The notes: generated from the letters alone by a model not told the origin. A DNA stretch of 64,000 nt from Pseudomonas sp. PB120 (GCF_009761815.1 NZ_RWIN01000051.1:1-64000); one strand, 5' to 3'. Counted from the first letter of the stretch, positions 54,810 to 64,000 are shown. A program made the numbers and translations.

Positions 54810-55844
54810 TCAATTGTTGCCTTCGCGGCGTAGCACCGAAGGATTGATTCCCGTCCATTGCTTGAACGCACGGCTGAAAGACCGGGTTTCTGAAAAACCA
54901 AGCTGCTCGGCGGCATCAGCGAGGCTTAGATGCTGATTTGCCAGCAGCTCGATGGCCTGATCGCGGCGTAGATCGTCGAGGATCCGTTGAAAGCTCGTGC
55001 CTTCCTGCTGAAGGTTCCGGTGCAAGGTTTGTGTACTCAGGCACAGTTGGCTGGCAATGGCTTGGAGGCGAGGCAAACCCATCCGTAATTTCAGTGCATC
55101 AGCCAGCAGCGCACGAACCTGGTTTGAACAGTTTTCCTTGGCATCGGGCCAGCCGAGAATGCCTTGTCCCATCAGCCGGTCAACGTTGGCGTGCCATTCG
55201 GCGCGCGTACGACTGATTGGCGTTGTCCAGTACCTGGTGTTGAGAGTCATTGTGTTGGTCGCCTGACCAGGGAGCCAGTCTCTGCGTATGTAGTGCAGCA
55301 GACGACTGGCGTCGGGAGCGTCAGGACGGGTAGAGGACAATTGCCGCACGGGCAGCAGCGCACCGATGCTCCAACTGAAAAAACGATGCAGGTACAACAT
55401 GTAGTAGTCGCAGAGAAATCCCATCGGGTCCAACTCAGGCTCCGTCACCATGACACTCAGTTCGATCTGTTCGTCCGAGAGAGTGCAACGTACTTCGATG
55501 TCATCCGTCACGATCCGGAAGAAGTTTGCGACTTGCTCCATCGCCGCGCCCATGGTGCTGCAACCCAACGCCAGATCGACCATCATCGCGCAGGTCCCGC
55601 GCTTGGCGCGGTGCCGCGTGAGGCCGTACAACTCGTCGTCGAGTACTTCGGTGGTCGCCCTCAGCAGCCTGGCAAACTGATGCGCTTTGAGCGGGGCTTT
55701 ACTGGAGGCGAACTCCTGCAAGCCAGCGGCTTCCCAGATGTGCTCCAAGGCTATCTGGTGACGGCGTGCCCCCATCAGCAACTGGTTGGTGGCGTAGCGA
55801 TAGTTACCGCGCAGCGACCATGATTCATTCAAGTTTTCAGCCAT
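54810..55844 (-). CDS. AraC-family regulator with arabinose-binding-like domain (OruR type)
   Basis: 344 residues from MAENLNESWSLRGNYRYATN; a TTG start 10 codons upstream is possible. The N-terminal domain (about 20-220) resembles the Arabinose_bd sensor of OruR/ArgR-like regulators. The C-terminal double HTH contains LCLSTQTLHRNLQQEGTSF and AEQLGFSETRSFSRAFKQW. It is divergent from the acyl-CoA dehydrogenase pair and is the probable activator of that operon. Confidence 0.9.
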   Translation of the reverse strand: MAENLNESWSLRGNYRYATNQLLMGARRHQIALEHIWEAAGLQEFASSKAPLKAHQFARLLRATTEVLDDELYGLTRHRAKRGTCAMMVDLALGCSTMGAAMEQVANFFRIVTDDIEVRCTLSDEQIELSVMVTEPELDPMGFLCDYYMLYLHRFFSWSIGALLPVRQLSSTRPDAPDASRLLHYIRRDWLPGQATNTMTLNTRYWTTPISRTRAEWHANVDRLMGQGILGWPDAKENCSNQVRALLADALKLRMGLPRLQAIASQLCLSTQTLHRNLQQEGTSFQRILDDLRRDQAIELLANQHLSLADAAEQLGFSETRSFSRAFKQWTGINPSVLRREGNN

Positions 55845-55954
55845 GGGGTTCGCATTCAAATATCGGTGATGCAAAAAGTCGTTTTTTGTCCTTCATACCA
55901 AGCCTCGCATTATCGATAGTGTCGTATCAATGTCCATAACAAGAGAACAATAGG

Positions 55955-57124
55955 ATGATTACGGATCTTAGCGATCAGCACCTGCGCTTTCGCGACCGTG
56001 TGCGGACCTACATGGTCGAGCAGATGATGACGGCCGATTTCGAAGCCGAACTCAAAGACCCCCTCTGGAGTCATGGAGGCGGCCCGATCTACTGGCAAAA
56101 GCTTGAGCAACTGGGGCGCGACGGCTGGATCAAGATGTCCTGGCCGAAGGAACTGGGCGGCGAGGGCGCCGATCCGATCGAACAGTACATTCTGGTCGAA
56201 GAGTCCAAGCGCGTGGGCTTCCCATGGCCGGCACTCTCGGCAAACTCCATCGGCCCCATGGTTGCCCGCTACGCCCAAGGCGAAGTGCGCGAAAAGGTCG
56301 TGGGTGAAATCCTGTCGGGTTCCGCCTATCTGGCCATCGGCTATTCAGAGCCTGGTGCAGGCAGCGATCTGGCCAATCTGCGTACCCGTGCGGTGCGTGA
56401 TGGCGATGATTGGGTCATCAATGGGCAGAAAATCTGGACCAGTTGCGCCCCTTTCAGCCAGTACATCTGGTTGGCGGCACGGACCGACCCTGATCCAGCC
56501 AAGCGTCACAAAGGTATTACGATCTTTCTGGTACCGACCAATACTCCGGGTTATTCCTGCACAACTATCCATACCTTGGGTGTTGATACCGCGGCGACCT
56601 ACTATCAGGACGTACGCGTTCCCGACAGTTATCGTGTCGGTGAGCTCAATGGCGGTTGGTCGTTGATCACCGCACAGCTCAATCTCGAGCGTCTGGCGCT
56701 GGTCAACTACGGTTACGTGGCCATGCTCTACGACCACACCTTGAGCCTGCTCAAGACCCATGAAGACTTCAAGCATCTGCTGCAACTGCCTTGGGTACAG
56801 CGCAATCTGGCGCTAGCCAAGGTCAAGCTCGAAGGTCTGAAAATGATGTGCCTGAAAGCGCTGTGGGTGATGAACAACGGCGGCAGCGGGATGGTTGAGG
56901 CCTCCTCAACCAAGGTTTACGGCTCGCAGGTGTATGTCGAGTTGGGCCGACTGATGGGCGAAATCATCGGTTCGCAAGGTTTGCTTCGCGAAGGCTCGGA
57001 CGTGATTGTCAGCGGTCTGATGGAGAAGCTGTATCGCAAGGGCAGCGTGCTCACTTTTGGCGGTGGCGCCAATGAAATTCAACGGAACATTATCGCGCAG
57101 GCCGGCCTGAAACTGCCTCGTTAG
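55955..57124 (+). CDS. Acyl-CoA dehydrogenase, subunit 1
   Basis: 389 residues. FAD/substrate motifs YSEPGAGSDLANL and WVINGQKIWTS, and a C-terminal GGGANEIQRNIIAQAGLKLPR typical of the larger subunit of paired acyl-CoA dehydrogenases. With the next gene, 9 bases downstream, it likely forms a heteromeric enzyme like those that act on branched or ring-side-chain CoA thioesters. It introduces a C=C bond alpha-beta to the thioester. Transcribed away from the AraC gene. Confidence 0.93.
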   Translation: MITDLSDQHLRFRDRVRTYMVEQMMTADFEAELKDPLWSHGGGPIYWQKLEQLGRDGWIKMSWPKELGGEGADPIEQYILVEESKRVGFPWPALSANSIGPMVARYAQGEVREKVVGEILSGSAYLAIGYSEPGAGSDLANLRTRAVRDGDDWVINGQKIWTSCAPFSQYIWLAARTDPDPAKRHKGITIFLVPTNTPGYSCTTIHTLGVDTAATYYQDVRVPDSYRVGELNGGWSLITAQLNLERLALVNYGYVAMLYDHTLSLLKTHEDFKHLLQLPWVQRNLALAKVKLEGLKMMCLKALWVMNNGGSGMVEASSTKVYGSQVYVELGRLMGEIIGSQGLLREGSDVIVSGLMEKLYRKGSVLTFGGGANEIQRNIIAQAGLKLPR

Positions 57125-57133
57125 GAGATTTGT

Positions 57134-58246
57134 ATGGATTTTTCCCTGAGCGCCACCCAGCAACAGCTGACAGAGTTGGCGACGCGATTGTTTACAGACC
57201 AGGCGACTCAGCCACGTCTGCGAGCGGTGGATGCCACCGGATACCATGACACCGAACTCTGGGCTCAACTGGCCGAGACGGGTTTGCTAGGCATCCAACT
57301 CACCGAAGCCCAAGGGGGCGTAGGCGAGGATTTTGAAACCCTCTGTGTTTTTCTTGAACGAGCGGCGCAGGCTGTGGCACCGGTGCCTCTGTTGGAGGTT
57401 TTGGTTGGCGGTGCTTTGCCGTTGCTGGCACTCGGCAACGCGCCTGTGCTCGACGTGTTGTGGCCGCAGCTGGCCGCGGGTGAGGTTGTATTCACCAGCG
57501 CTACAGCGGAAACCCGGCAAAGTGAGTTGCTGGACGTCAACACCCAGGCGCAATTGGTAGACGGTCAATGGCGGCTTTCAGGTTGCAAGCACCGTGTGGC
57601 AGTGGCCGACCGACCAGGCGTGTGTTGGACTCTGGCTCGCTATACCGATGGCGTTGGCGTGTTTCTGTTTGACTTGCAAGCGGCGGGTATCGAGCGTCAA
57701 CAGCAGACCACGACTACCGGCGAGTATGTCTTTACTCTTTCGCTGCAAAACGTGTCAGCCAACCTTCTGTTAAACGCTGCAGCGGCTCCGGCATTTGTCG
57801 ATAATGCGCAATTGCATCTGTTCGCAGCAGCCACCGCGATGGCCGTGGGTGTTTGCAGCGCGATGACTCGTATGGGGGCTGAGTACACGTCCGAGCGGGA
57901 ACAGTTCGGACGTCCTATCGCGACGTTCCAGGCAGTGGCTCATGAACTTGCTGATTGCCATATCGATACCGAATGTCTGCGAGGATTGATGGAGCAAGCG
58001 GTCAGCCGTTTGAGCCGTCCAGGTGACGTCGCATTGGCAACCGAAGCGGTACTGGCGGCAAGTGCCTACGCTTGTGAAGCCTTGCACCGTGTCAGCCATG
58101 CAGTGCAACAAGTGCACGGTGGTACGGGTGTGGATCGGGACTATCCGTTGTTTCGTTACTGCCTGCTCGCCAAGAAGCTCGAGTTGGTGCTGGGCGGGCA
58201 ATCGGCGCTGCTGGCTCGGCTGGGTGGCCTCATCGCTAATGGATGA
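57134..58246 (+). CDS. Acyl-CoA dehydrogenase, subunit 2
   Basis: 370 residues. It has the C-terminal acyl-CoA dehydrogenase region (REQFGRPIATFQAVAHELAD, then QVHGGTGVDRDYPLFRY), but the middle lacks the usual substrate-binding SEPxAGSD motif. This is normal for the second chain of alpha-beta type acyl-CoA dehydrogenases. GGAG lies before the ATG. It is the end of the two-gene operon, and a strong terminator follows. Confidence 0.9.
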   Translation: MDFSLSATQQQLTELATRLFTDQATQPRLRAVDATGYHDTELWAQLAETGLLGIQLTEAQGGVGEDFETLCVFLERAAQAVAPVPLLEVLVGGALPLLALGNAPVLDVLWPQLAAGEVVFTSATAETRQSELLDVNTQAQLVDGQWRLSGCKHRVAVADRPGVCWTLARYTDGVGVFLFDLQAAGIERQQQTTTTGEYVFTLSLQNVSANLLLNAAAAPAFVDNAQLHLFAAATAMAVGVCSAMTRMGAEYTSEREQFGRPIATFQAVAHELADCHIDTECLRGLMEQAVSRLSRPGDVALATEAVLAASAYACEALHRVSHAVQQVHGGTGVDRDYPLFRYCLLAKKLELVLGGQSALLARLGGLIANG

Positions 58247-58356
58247 CGTATAGCCGGACAGGGACAGGGACATGGCTTGGCCGCGAGTAACTGCTTCGCT
58301 GTCAAGCCATGTGCTGGTAGTTGAGCAAAGGCCTGGTGTTTTATGTTTTCGCTAAA

Positions 58357-58396
58357 CAAGAAGGGGGCACGGATATAGATCCGCGCCCCCTTCTTG
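58357..58396. terminator. Bidirectional rho-independent terminator
   Basis: AAGAAGGGGGC pairs with GCCCCCTTCTT, with a further CGGAT/ATCCG inner stem. It separates the convergent acyl-CoA dehydrogenase and thiolase-crotonase genes. Confidence 0.95.
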
Positions 58397-58414
58397 TTAT
58401 CTGAGTGTGTTACC

Positions 58415-60796
58415 TCAGCGGTTTTTCCACAGTGGTTTGCGTTTCTGTGCGAAGGCCATGGTGCCTTCGATACGGTCTTCGCTGTTTACGACCCGATCGA
58501 TTGCTTTATAGGTACTACGCACAGCGTCGTTCTCGCTGGCAAATTGCGCTTGCTCGTTGAGCAATTGCTTACTCAGGCGAATCGAGTTGGGTGACGCTTC
58601 AAGCAGCACTTCGGCCAGCTCGCGGGCCACTTGCAGTGCCTGCCCGGCTGGAGCAAGACGGTTAATGAAACCCAGGCTTCGGGCTTCCTCGGCACCCACT
58701 CGACGTCCGGTCAGGATCATGTCCATTGCTTGCTTGTAAGGAATCTGGCGGGTGAGACGTTGTAATCCACCAGCCCCGGCCAGTAAGCCGACGCGTACTT
58801 CACTCAAAGCAAACTGCGCTTCGCTGTCGGCCACCACCAGGTCACAGGCCAGCGCGATTTCGAAGCCACCGCCCATGGCATAACCATTTACCGCGCAGAT
58901 TATCGGCTTTTCCCGATTCTGCCGCGCTGTCAAACCGCCAAATCCGTTGCGAGGCATCCACATGCGACGGCCGGTCGAGGCCGCCTTCAGGTCATTACCG
59001 GTACAGAAGGCTTTTTGTCCGGCGCCGGTGATTATCGCCACCCACAAGCTGTTGTCGGCTTCATAGGCGTTGAAGATCTGGTCGAGTTCGTCATTGGCCT
59101 CAGGGATCATCGCGTTGTTGACCTCGGGGCGATTGATGGTGATCTCCAGCACCGGCCCGTGACGTTCAACAAGCACATGCTCGTAGCTCGATTGCAGTTT
59201 GATTGATGGGACAGGAACGCCTTTATCCAGTGCTTGCTGACTGATAGCGAAACGATTAATTCCCTGGTTCAAGCGCATGCACACGCGCTGGCCAAGCCCA
59301 TCGTTCTCGACAAAGGCAAGCAAGGTCTGTGTGTCGCCTTTAATGCTGTTGGCGACGAAGCGCTCGCCGGTGCCTTCGAGGAGGCCGATGACAATGACTT
59401 CCTGCGGTCCGGTTTTATCGTGCAGTACGGTGTAGCTTTCCACCCGGCCCCAGCCCTTGGGATCAATCGTGAATGCTGGCGCGGGCAGGGCGTCGATATA
59501 CGCTTGGCGTGAGCTGCTGTCGCAATGGTGCCATTCACGTGGCGTGGTCGAGTAAATCCCTACCGCGTGAGTCGAAAGAAAACCTCCGTTGGCACCGACC
59601 ATGCCCATTGAGCCTGGATCGGCGCGCAAACGCTGCACCAGTTCCACCAGGGCATGGCTGGAGTAGTTGTTGCCGGGTCCACCAAAATACGGCAGGCCAC
59701 CGGTCAGGGTCAGCCCACGTGGATCATCAGCGGCAAGCCCCAAAGCATCCAGTGCAGCGAACACTGCAATGGGGAAGCAACTGTAGATATCCAGATAACG
59801 AACTTGGGCGACCGTGACGTCCGCTTCCTGCAGTGCTTGTTCGTAGGCTTGTGCCATGGCCGTCGAGCTGCCCAGGTCTTGCCGTTCAAGCACATGGCGC
59901 TCGTCCAGTGCACTGTAACCATGCAGATACACCCATTTGTCTTCACTGATGCCCAGCGCGCGCGCCGTACCAACGGTCGTCAGCAGCAGAGCCGAGCCCA
60001 GGTTGACCTGATCTCGCGCCACCACTGAAATAGGATGAGGGTCGGCAATCATGCGATTGTCCGGACCAACTGTGGCGATGGCTTCGGCGTTCCAGGGCTT
60101 TTTGTTGGAAGCATGCGGGTTGCTTTGCGCCACGCGCGAAAACGGGGCCATCAGCTCACCCATCTTCGCGGCATAGGCCTCTCGCGACAAACCCAGGCGC
60201 TTGCGACGTGCTTGTTCAAGCAACGGATAGACCGTAGTCGGCATGATCAGGCTCTGATCATTCATATGCTTGGTTCGCATGGCGCCGACGTTCCAGTGGC
60301 GATCATCCAGCGGCTGCCCGTGCTCCTCAGCCCAGCTCAGCGTTTGCTGGCTGGCCTGTGCAGCACGTTGGGTCGAAGCCGCTTCACCGCCACACAGCAA
60401 CGCCAGGCGAAACTCGCCAGCGAACAAACGCTCGCAGATCTCACCGACCAGTTTTTGAGGCTCATCGCCGCAGGCCGGTGAATAAACCGCTACCTGTGGC
60501 TGTGCGCCGAGCCGTTCGGCGACTGCGGCAGGCACATTGTTTGGGCTGCCAAAAGGCGCGCGCTGAGGGCGAAGCGGGGCGGGAGCGGAGTCGGCCACGG
60601 TACGAATAGCGTAGATTGCATCGATTTTGCCGGCCAATTGCTCGACGCTCAGAGCGTCAGCGCAGGCGACCTTCGCCGCCTGAGCTGCCAGGTCGGTGGG
60701 CGACCACTGGTGATAGTCGGCGTCGTCCAGGCGCTCCGACACTTGGCCCACGCCAATCACAATAGGGGTCTGGTCGCTGACAGATTTAAGGCTCAT
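58415..60796 (-). CDS. Thiolase-like / enoyl-CoA hydratase fusion protein
   Basis: 793 residues. Residues 1 to about 520 form an acetyl-CoA acetyltransferase-like thiolase-fold domain (IVIGVGQVSERL, ACGDEPQKL, TLTGGLPYFGGPGNNYSSHA) with an added beta-rich tail. Residues about 535-793 are a crotonase (LEITINRPEVNNAMIPEAND, oxyanion region AMGGGFEIALACDLVVA, GLLAGAGGLQRL). The usual C-terminal thiolase Cys motif is replaced by NGGFLSTHAVG, so the domain may not do classical thiolysis. It likely hydrates and cleaves a CoA intermediate made by the neighbouring enzymes. The start is 26 bases downstream of the CaiB stop, in the same operon. Confidence 0.88.
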   Translation of the reverse strand: MSLKSVSDQTPIVIGVGQVSERLDDADYHQWSPTDLAAQAAKVACADALSVEQLAGKIDAIYAIRTVADSAPAPLRPQRAPFGSPNNVPAAVAERLGAQPQVAVYSPACGDEPQKLVGEICERLFAGEFRLALLCGGEAASTQRAAQASQQTLSWAEEHGQPLDDRHWNVGAMRTKHMNDQSLIMPTTVYPLLEQARRKRLGLSREAYAAKMGELMAPFSRVAQSNPHASNKKPWNAEAIATVGPDNRMIADPHPISVVARDQVNLGSALLLTTVGTARALGISEDKWVYLHGYSALDERHVLERQDLGSSTAMAQAYEQALQEADVTVAQVRYLDIYSCFPIAVFAALDALGLAADDPRGLTLTGGLPYFGGPGNNYSSHALVELVQRLRADPGSMGMVGANGGFLSTHAVGIYSTTPREWHHCDSSSRQAYIDALPAPAFTIDPKGWGRVESYTVLHDKTGPQEVIVIGLLEGTGERFVANSIKGDTQTLLAFVENDGLGQRVCMRLNQGINRFAISQQALDKGVPVPSIKLQSSYEHVLVERHGPVLEITINRPEVNNAMIPEANDELDQIFNAYEADNSLWVAIITGAGQKAFCTGNDLKAASTGRRMWMPRNGFGGLTARQNREKPIICAVNGYAMGGGFEIALACDLVVADSEAQFALSEVRVGLLAGAGGLQRLTRQIPYKQAMDMILTGRRVGAEEARSLGFINRLAPAGQALQVARELAEVLLEASPNSIRLSKQLLNEQAQFASENDAVRSTYKAIDRVVNSEDRIEGTMAFAQKRKPLWKNR

Positions 60797-60822
60797 CGGA
60801 TAGTCCTTTTTATTGATTGTGT

Positions 60823-63276
60823 TCAGGCCTTGAGGGCGGGTTCGGCCAGGGGGGTCATGTCTTCGAGATGACCATCGGCGATCAGCGTCTCAATGTCCGC
60901 GCGGCGCAGACCCAGCAAACGGGTCGCAAGCTCGCGAGTGTGCTCGGCCTGATAGGGGGCTGGACGAATCGTTGGGGCAGGCATATGGAGTGACTGCATC
61001 AGTCGATTCTCAGTCGGAAGTGGCGCCGGCAAACCAGGATGTTCAAGGGTTGCAATGAACTCGCGCGCAGCGAAGTGAGGATCCTCGCGGTACTCGCTCA
61101 AGCGCTGCATGAAGCCTGCGCTGAGGCCTGCCGATTGAAGGCGTTCGGTGACTTCGCGTGGCGTAAGTCGCGAAGTCCACTCGATGACCAGGGCATCCAA
61201 CGTCTTCTGGTTGGCGAGCCGACCGTCGCGTGTGGCAAGCGATTTATCATCGAGCAGATCCTGGCGTTGGATGACGGCCAGAAACTTTTGCCATTGCGCG
61301 TCGCTGGCAACGGAAATTGCGCACCACTCGTCTTCACCGAGGCACGGAAAAATGCCTTCTGGTGCATTGTGCCGCGAGGTGTTGCCTTGGGCCACGAAGG
61401 ATCCGGGTTGCAGCGATTCCTCGAGGAACTGTTCGGTATTGGCATTAATGAAAATTTCCGCTTGCGACAGGCTGACGTTGCCACCCAGCCCTGTGCGTTC
61501 GCGGCGGATCAGTAACGCGAGTACGCCTGTGACTCCGACCCGTGCGGCCAAGTGATCTGGATAGGTGGTCACGCCATCGGCGAAATAGTCCGGCAGTTCC
61601 GGGTCACGCCACAGGGAGGCGAGGCCGGTGCTGGCACGCACCAGAGGGCCATAACCAAGCGTGCGACTTTGCGGGCCAGTGTTGCCCATGGCGCTGCTCT
61701 CAAGCATGACCAGGCGAGGGTTGACCTCTTTCAGAACGTCATAACCCAGGCTGAGGGACTCAAGTGTGCCCGGTTTGAAATTAGAGAGCAGTACGTCGGA
61801 CTTCTCTACCAACTGTTTAAACAGCAGGCGACCGGCTTCGCTGCGCAGGTTGACGCCCATGCTGAGCTTGTTGCGATGACCCTGGGCAATGGATGGCGTG
61901 ATGGGTTCACCGGTCATTGACTGACGGCCGCCATCAGGAAATGCACGGTTTTCCACCTTGATGACTTCCGCACCCTGGTCGGCCATCAGCCGTCCAGCCT
62001 CGGCACCCGCGATAATCACACCCAGATCGAGGACTCGAATCCCTTCCAGTGGGCGACGCTTGAAGGTTGAGGCAAACGAGCGTACGGGATCACCGCAGGT
62101 ATGGCCTGCCAGGGCTTTCCAGACGCTATCGTCATGTTCGCCCAAGGCGGGTGCCGGTTTGCGGATGCCCGCGCGCTGGCCGTCGAATTCCAGATAACCC
62201 GACGGCACACGCCCGGTCCGTCCCGGTGCTACCTGGAGGTCATCGAAGGCGCCACGGACTGCGAAATGCTCATCTTGCAGCACTTGGGCCGGCGTGGCGA
62301 CGATGGCCAGTGGGACACCTCGGCGCTGGCCTTCAGCCAGCAACTCGACTGCGGTTGATTGGCTGAACAGCTTGCCAATCAGTGCATTGATCTCTTGAGC
62401 CACGGCCATACGCTTGGCGATGTTGGCATACATCGGGTCGCGGAAGGGGTGCTCATCGCCCAACCAGTCGCACATACCCTGCCATTGGCGGGGATTGAGC
62501 ACGCAAAGGCGCATGTATCCATCCCGACAGGCGACAATCGGATAAAGCGGCACGGCGGGTGGTCGACCATGGGGAGTGGAGTCCAGGGCCGACTTACCGG
62601 CAGCGGCACTACCGGTCACACCCATCCCCGGGTCCATCAGCTGTGCAATGGCCTCATGAATTGAAAAATCCAGATGGTCGCCAACACCGGCCTGCAAACG
62701 TTGCCAGTGGCCCAACAATGCAACCCAACTTGCCTGGATGGCCGCGGACTCCCAGCACAGTTTGCCCGGTGGCAACAACGGCGAGTGACCGGGTTTACCC
62801 GAACGGCAGAGAACGCCGCCCATGGCGGTGTGCACGGCGTGTGAGGCTTTGAAATCGCGGTAAGGGCCAGTGAGGCCAAAATCGCTGATCGACAGTTGCA
62901 GCAAGTCAGGCTTGTGCTCGCGTAATGCTTCGAAGCCCAAACCCAGAGCCTCCAGTACTCCCGGTCCCTTGCCGTCGATCAGCAGATCGGCATGTTCGAG
63001 CAGGCGCTTGAAGTCTTCACGCCCTGCATTGTCCTGTAGGTCAATGACCACGCTTTGCTTGTTAGCGTGGTGGGTGACGAAGTAAAGGCTGACATCATCA
63101 AGCAGTGGTTCGCAGGCGCGAGAGGCGTCACCCTGGGGCGGTTCGACCAGAATCACCTGAGCACCGAAGTCGGCGAGCACACGCGCAGCCATATCGGTTT
63201 TGCCGTTGGCCAGTTCGATAACTCGCATGCCATCCAGGGGCAGCGCTGAAAGGGCGATTGTCTCGTCTTGGCGCAT
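60823..63276 (-). CDS. Tandem CaiB/BaiF (family III) CoA-transferase
   Basis: 817 residues made of two family III CoA-transferase units. The first begins MRVIELANGKTDMAARVLAD (about 13-400) and the second LEGIRVLDLGVIIAGAEAGR (about 410-800). In family III the catalytic Asp lies in a DVLLSNFKPG-type stretch region; here DLLIDGKGPG and DVLLSNFKPG are the two versions. A fused heterodimer would activate an acid with CoA taken from another thioester. It opens catabolism of the unknown substrate together with the acyl-CoA dehydrogenases and the fusion enzyme downstream. A palindromic operator-like site lies upstream. Confidence 0.9.
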   Translation of the reverse strand: MRQDETIALSALPLDGMRVIELANGKTDMAARVLADFGAQVILVEPPQGDASRACEPLLDDVSLYFVTHHANKQSVVIDLQDNAGREDFKRLLEHADLLIDGKGPGVLEALGLGFEALREHKPDLLQLSISDFGLTGPYRDFKASHAVHTAMGGVLCRSGKPGHSPLLPPGKLCWESAAIQASWVALLGHWQRLQAGVGDHLDFSIHEAIAQLMDPGMGVTGSAAAGKSALDSTPHGRPPAVPLYPIVACRDGYMRLCVLNPRQWQGMCDWLGDEHPFRDPMYANIAKRMAVAQEINALIGKLFSQSTAVELLAEGQRRGVPLAIVATPAQVLQDEHFAVRGAFDDLQVAPGRTGRVPSGYLEFDGQRAGIRKPAPALGEHDDSVWKALAGHTCGDPVRSFASTFKRRPLEGIRVLDLGVIIAGAEAGRLMADQGAEVIKVENRAFPDGGRQSMTGEPITPSIAQGHRNKLSMGVNLRSEAGRLLFKQLVEKSDVLLSNFKPGTLESLSLGYDVLKEVNPRLVMLESSAMGNTGPQSRTLGYGPLVRASTGLASLWRDPELPDYFADGVTTYPDHLAARVGVTGVLALLIRRERTGLGGNVSLSQAEIFINANTEQFLEESLQPGSFVAQGNTSRHNAPEGIFPCLGEDEWCAISVASDAQWQKFLAVIQRQDLLDDKSLATRDGRLANQKTLDALVIEWTSRLTPREVTERLQSAGLSAGFMQRLSEYREDPHFAAREFIATLEHPGLPAPLPTENRLMQSLHMPAPTIRPAPYQAEHTRELATRLLGLRRADIETLIADGHLEDMTPLAEPALKA

Positions 63277-63324
63277 GGGTTCGATCCTCTTGGGTTAAAC
63301 CGTTATTATTGTGATGAGGCTTTA

Positions 63325-63338
63325 ATCATATATATCAT
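63325..63338. promoter_or_regulatory. ATCATATATATCAT, operator-like site before the CoA-transferase gene
   Basis: It lies 49-62 bases upstream of the CoA-transferase start and closely resembles the palindromes at 49255 and 52595. The right arm is changed by one base, so it is the weakest of the three. Confidence 0.45.
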
Positions 63339-63385
63339 TGTAATAGCTGCGCGGCAATGCTGTGTTGGCCATTGCCGCGCCAGGA

Positions 63386-64000
63386 TCAGGCGCTCAAAAC
63401 CCGTCGGGTTTCTTCTGCCACTTGCTGGGGGGTGATGCCGAACATCCGGGCGGCGTTCAATCCGAGCAGGGCTGCCTTGTCTTCCTCACTCAACTCGGGC
63501 ACTTGCTCAAACATCCCGGCCACCAGCTCGCGCGAGTAAGGGAAGGTTCCCTCGCTGTGCGGGTAGTCGGTGGCGAACAGGAAGTTGCCAATGCCCAGGC
63601 CTTTGATGGTGAGCAGGCATCCCAGGTCGTTCTGGAATGAGCAGTGCACCTGGTCGCGGACAATCTGGCTAGGTTTGCGGCTAAGCTTGGGATGAATGGA
63701 AGGCGCATGACCCTCATAGACTTCGTCCATCCGCTCCGCCAGCCCCAGCAGCCAGCCGGCACCGGCTTCGACAAACAGAATGTGCGCGTCAGGGTTACGG
63801 TCCAGAATACCGCCGCCGATCAGTGCGGCAATCACGTCGACCGCATCGTTCATCTGCCGGGCATAGTTGAACAGGGCAGCGCCGGGGCCGCGAATGGCGC
63901 GCAGATTGACGTTACCAGTGCCGGTGTGGAACACCATCGGCACTTTGGCTTCAGCGCATAGCGCAACGAAAGTATCCCAGGCCGGATCGTTGTAACGGGG
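63386..64000 (-). CDS. Amidohydrolase family protein (5' part beyond window)
   Basis: The frame is open to the window end, giving about 204 C-terminal residues. MVFHTGTGN, HILFVEAGAGWL and LFATDYPHSEGTFPYSRE are metal-ligand and active-site motifs of the amidohydrolase_2 group, which includes ACMSD-like decarboxylases and ring hydrolases. It is upstream of the CoA-transferase gene on the same strand, probably in the same pathway: a hydrolytic or decarboxylating step before CoA activation. The N-terminal HxH motif is outside the window. Confidence 0.85.
   Translation of the reverse strand, partial: PRYNDPAWDTFVALCAEAKVPMVFHTGTGNVNLRAIRGPGAALFNYARQMNDAVDVIAALIGGGILDRNPDAHILFVEAGAGWLLGLAERMDEVYEGHAPSIHPKLSRKPSQIVRDQVHCSFQNDLGCLLTIKGLGIGNFLFATDYPHSEGTFPYSRELVAGMFEQVPELSEEDKAALLGLNAARMFGITPQQVAEETRRVLSA

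Overview
The window looks like the chromosome of a Pseudomonas of the P. fluorescens group. Evidence for this is the high-GC coding style, the many REP-type inverted repeats (GGAGCGAGCTTGCTCGCG and variants) between genes, and a block from 17.0 to 24.3 kb (tpm, htpX, aminotransferase, msrB, glutathione peroxidase, ospR, sagS) in the same order as PA2832-PA2824 of P. aeruginosa PAO1. No rRNA, tRNA or CRISPR array was seen.

Layout. 0-3.2 kb: the 3' end of an Rhs polymorphic-toxin gene with a ParB-like tip and its immunity gene, then two displaced toxin tips (one decayed by frameshifts, one an RNase A-like fragment), each followed by an intact immunity gene. 3.2-4.5 kb: REP elements, a conserved-looking leader and a small Pseudomonas gene. 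4.5-10.4 kb: an EAL-CBS-GGDEF protein, the Prc protease, a quinone oxidoreductase and a HAD phosphatase. 9.7-16.2 kb: an ABC importer operon (binding protein, phosphodiesterase-like enzyme, two permeases, ATPase, HAD phosphatase) with a divergent HutC/UTRA-type GntR regulator and matching operator-like sites. 16.2-25.8 kb: DODA-type dioxygenase, tpm, htpX, aminotransferase and a peroxide and methionine-sulfoxide repair cluster (msrB, gpx, ospR, free-Met-sulfoxide reductase) around a SagS-like hybrid kinase. 25.8-33.1 kb: an HD-GYP protein and a BvgS/RocS-type unorthodox kinase with its LuxR-type response regulator.

33.1-45.8 kb is an AT-rich, gene-poor accessory region. It holds a receiver-domain relic, a complete Tn7-like transposition module (TniQ, TniB, TnsB-type DDE transposase, TnsA endonuclease) with no evident cargo, about 2 kb of non-coding DNA with paired palindromes, a sirtuin, two BPSL0761-like paralogues flanking an IS1182-type relic, and a lipoprotein gene.

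45.8-64 kb returns to the backbone: acnB, a TetR regulator, an EmrAB-like efflux operon with its MarR regulator, a chemoreceptor, and a CoA-dependent catabolic locus (AraC regulator, two acyl-CoA dehydrogenases, a thiolase-crotonase fusion, a tandem CaiB CoA-transferase and an amidohydrolase cut by the window end). An AT-rich palindrome (ATCATATGYATGAT) before the TetR gene, in the efflux/chemoreceptor gap and, with one changed base, before the CoA-transferase gene suggests these units share a regulator.
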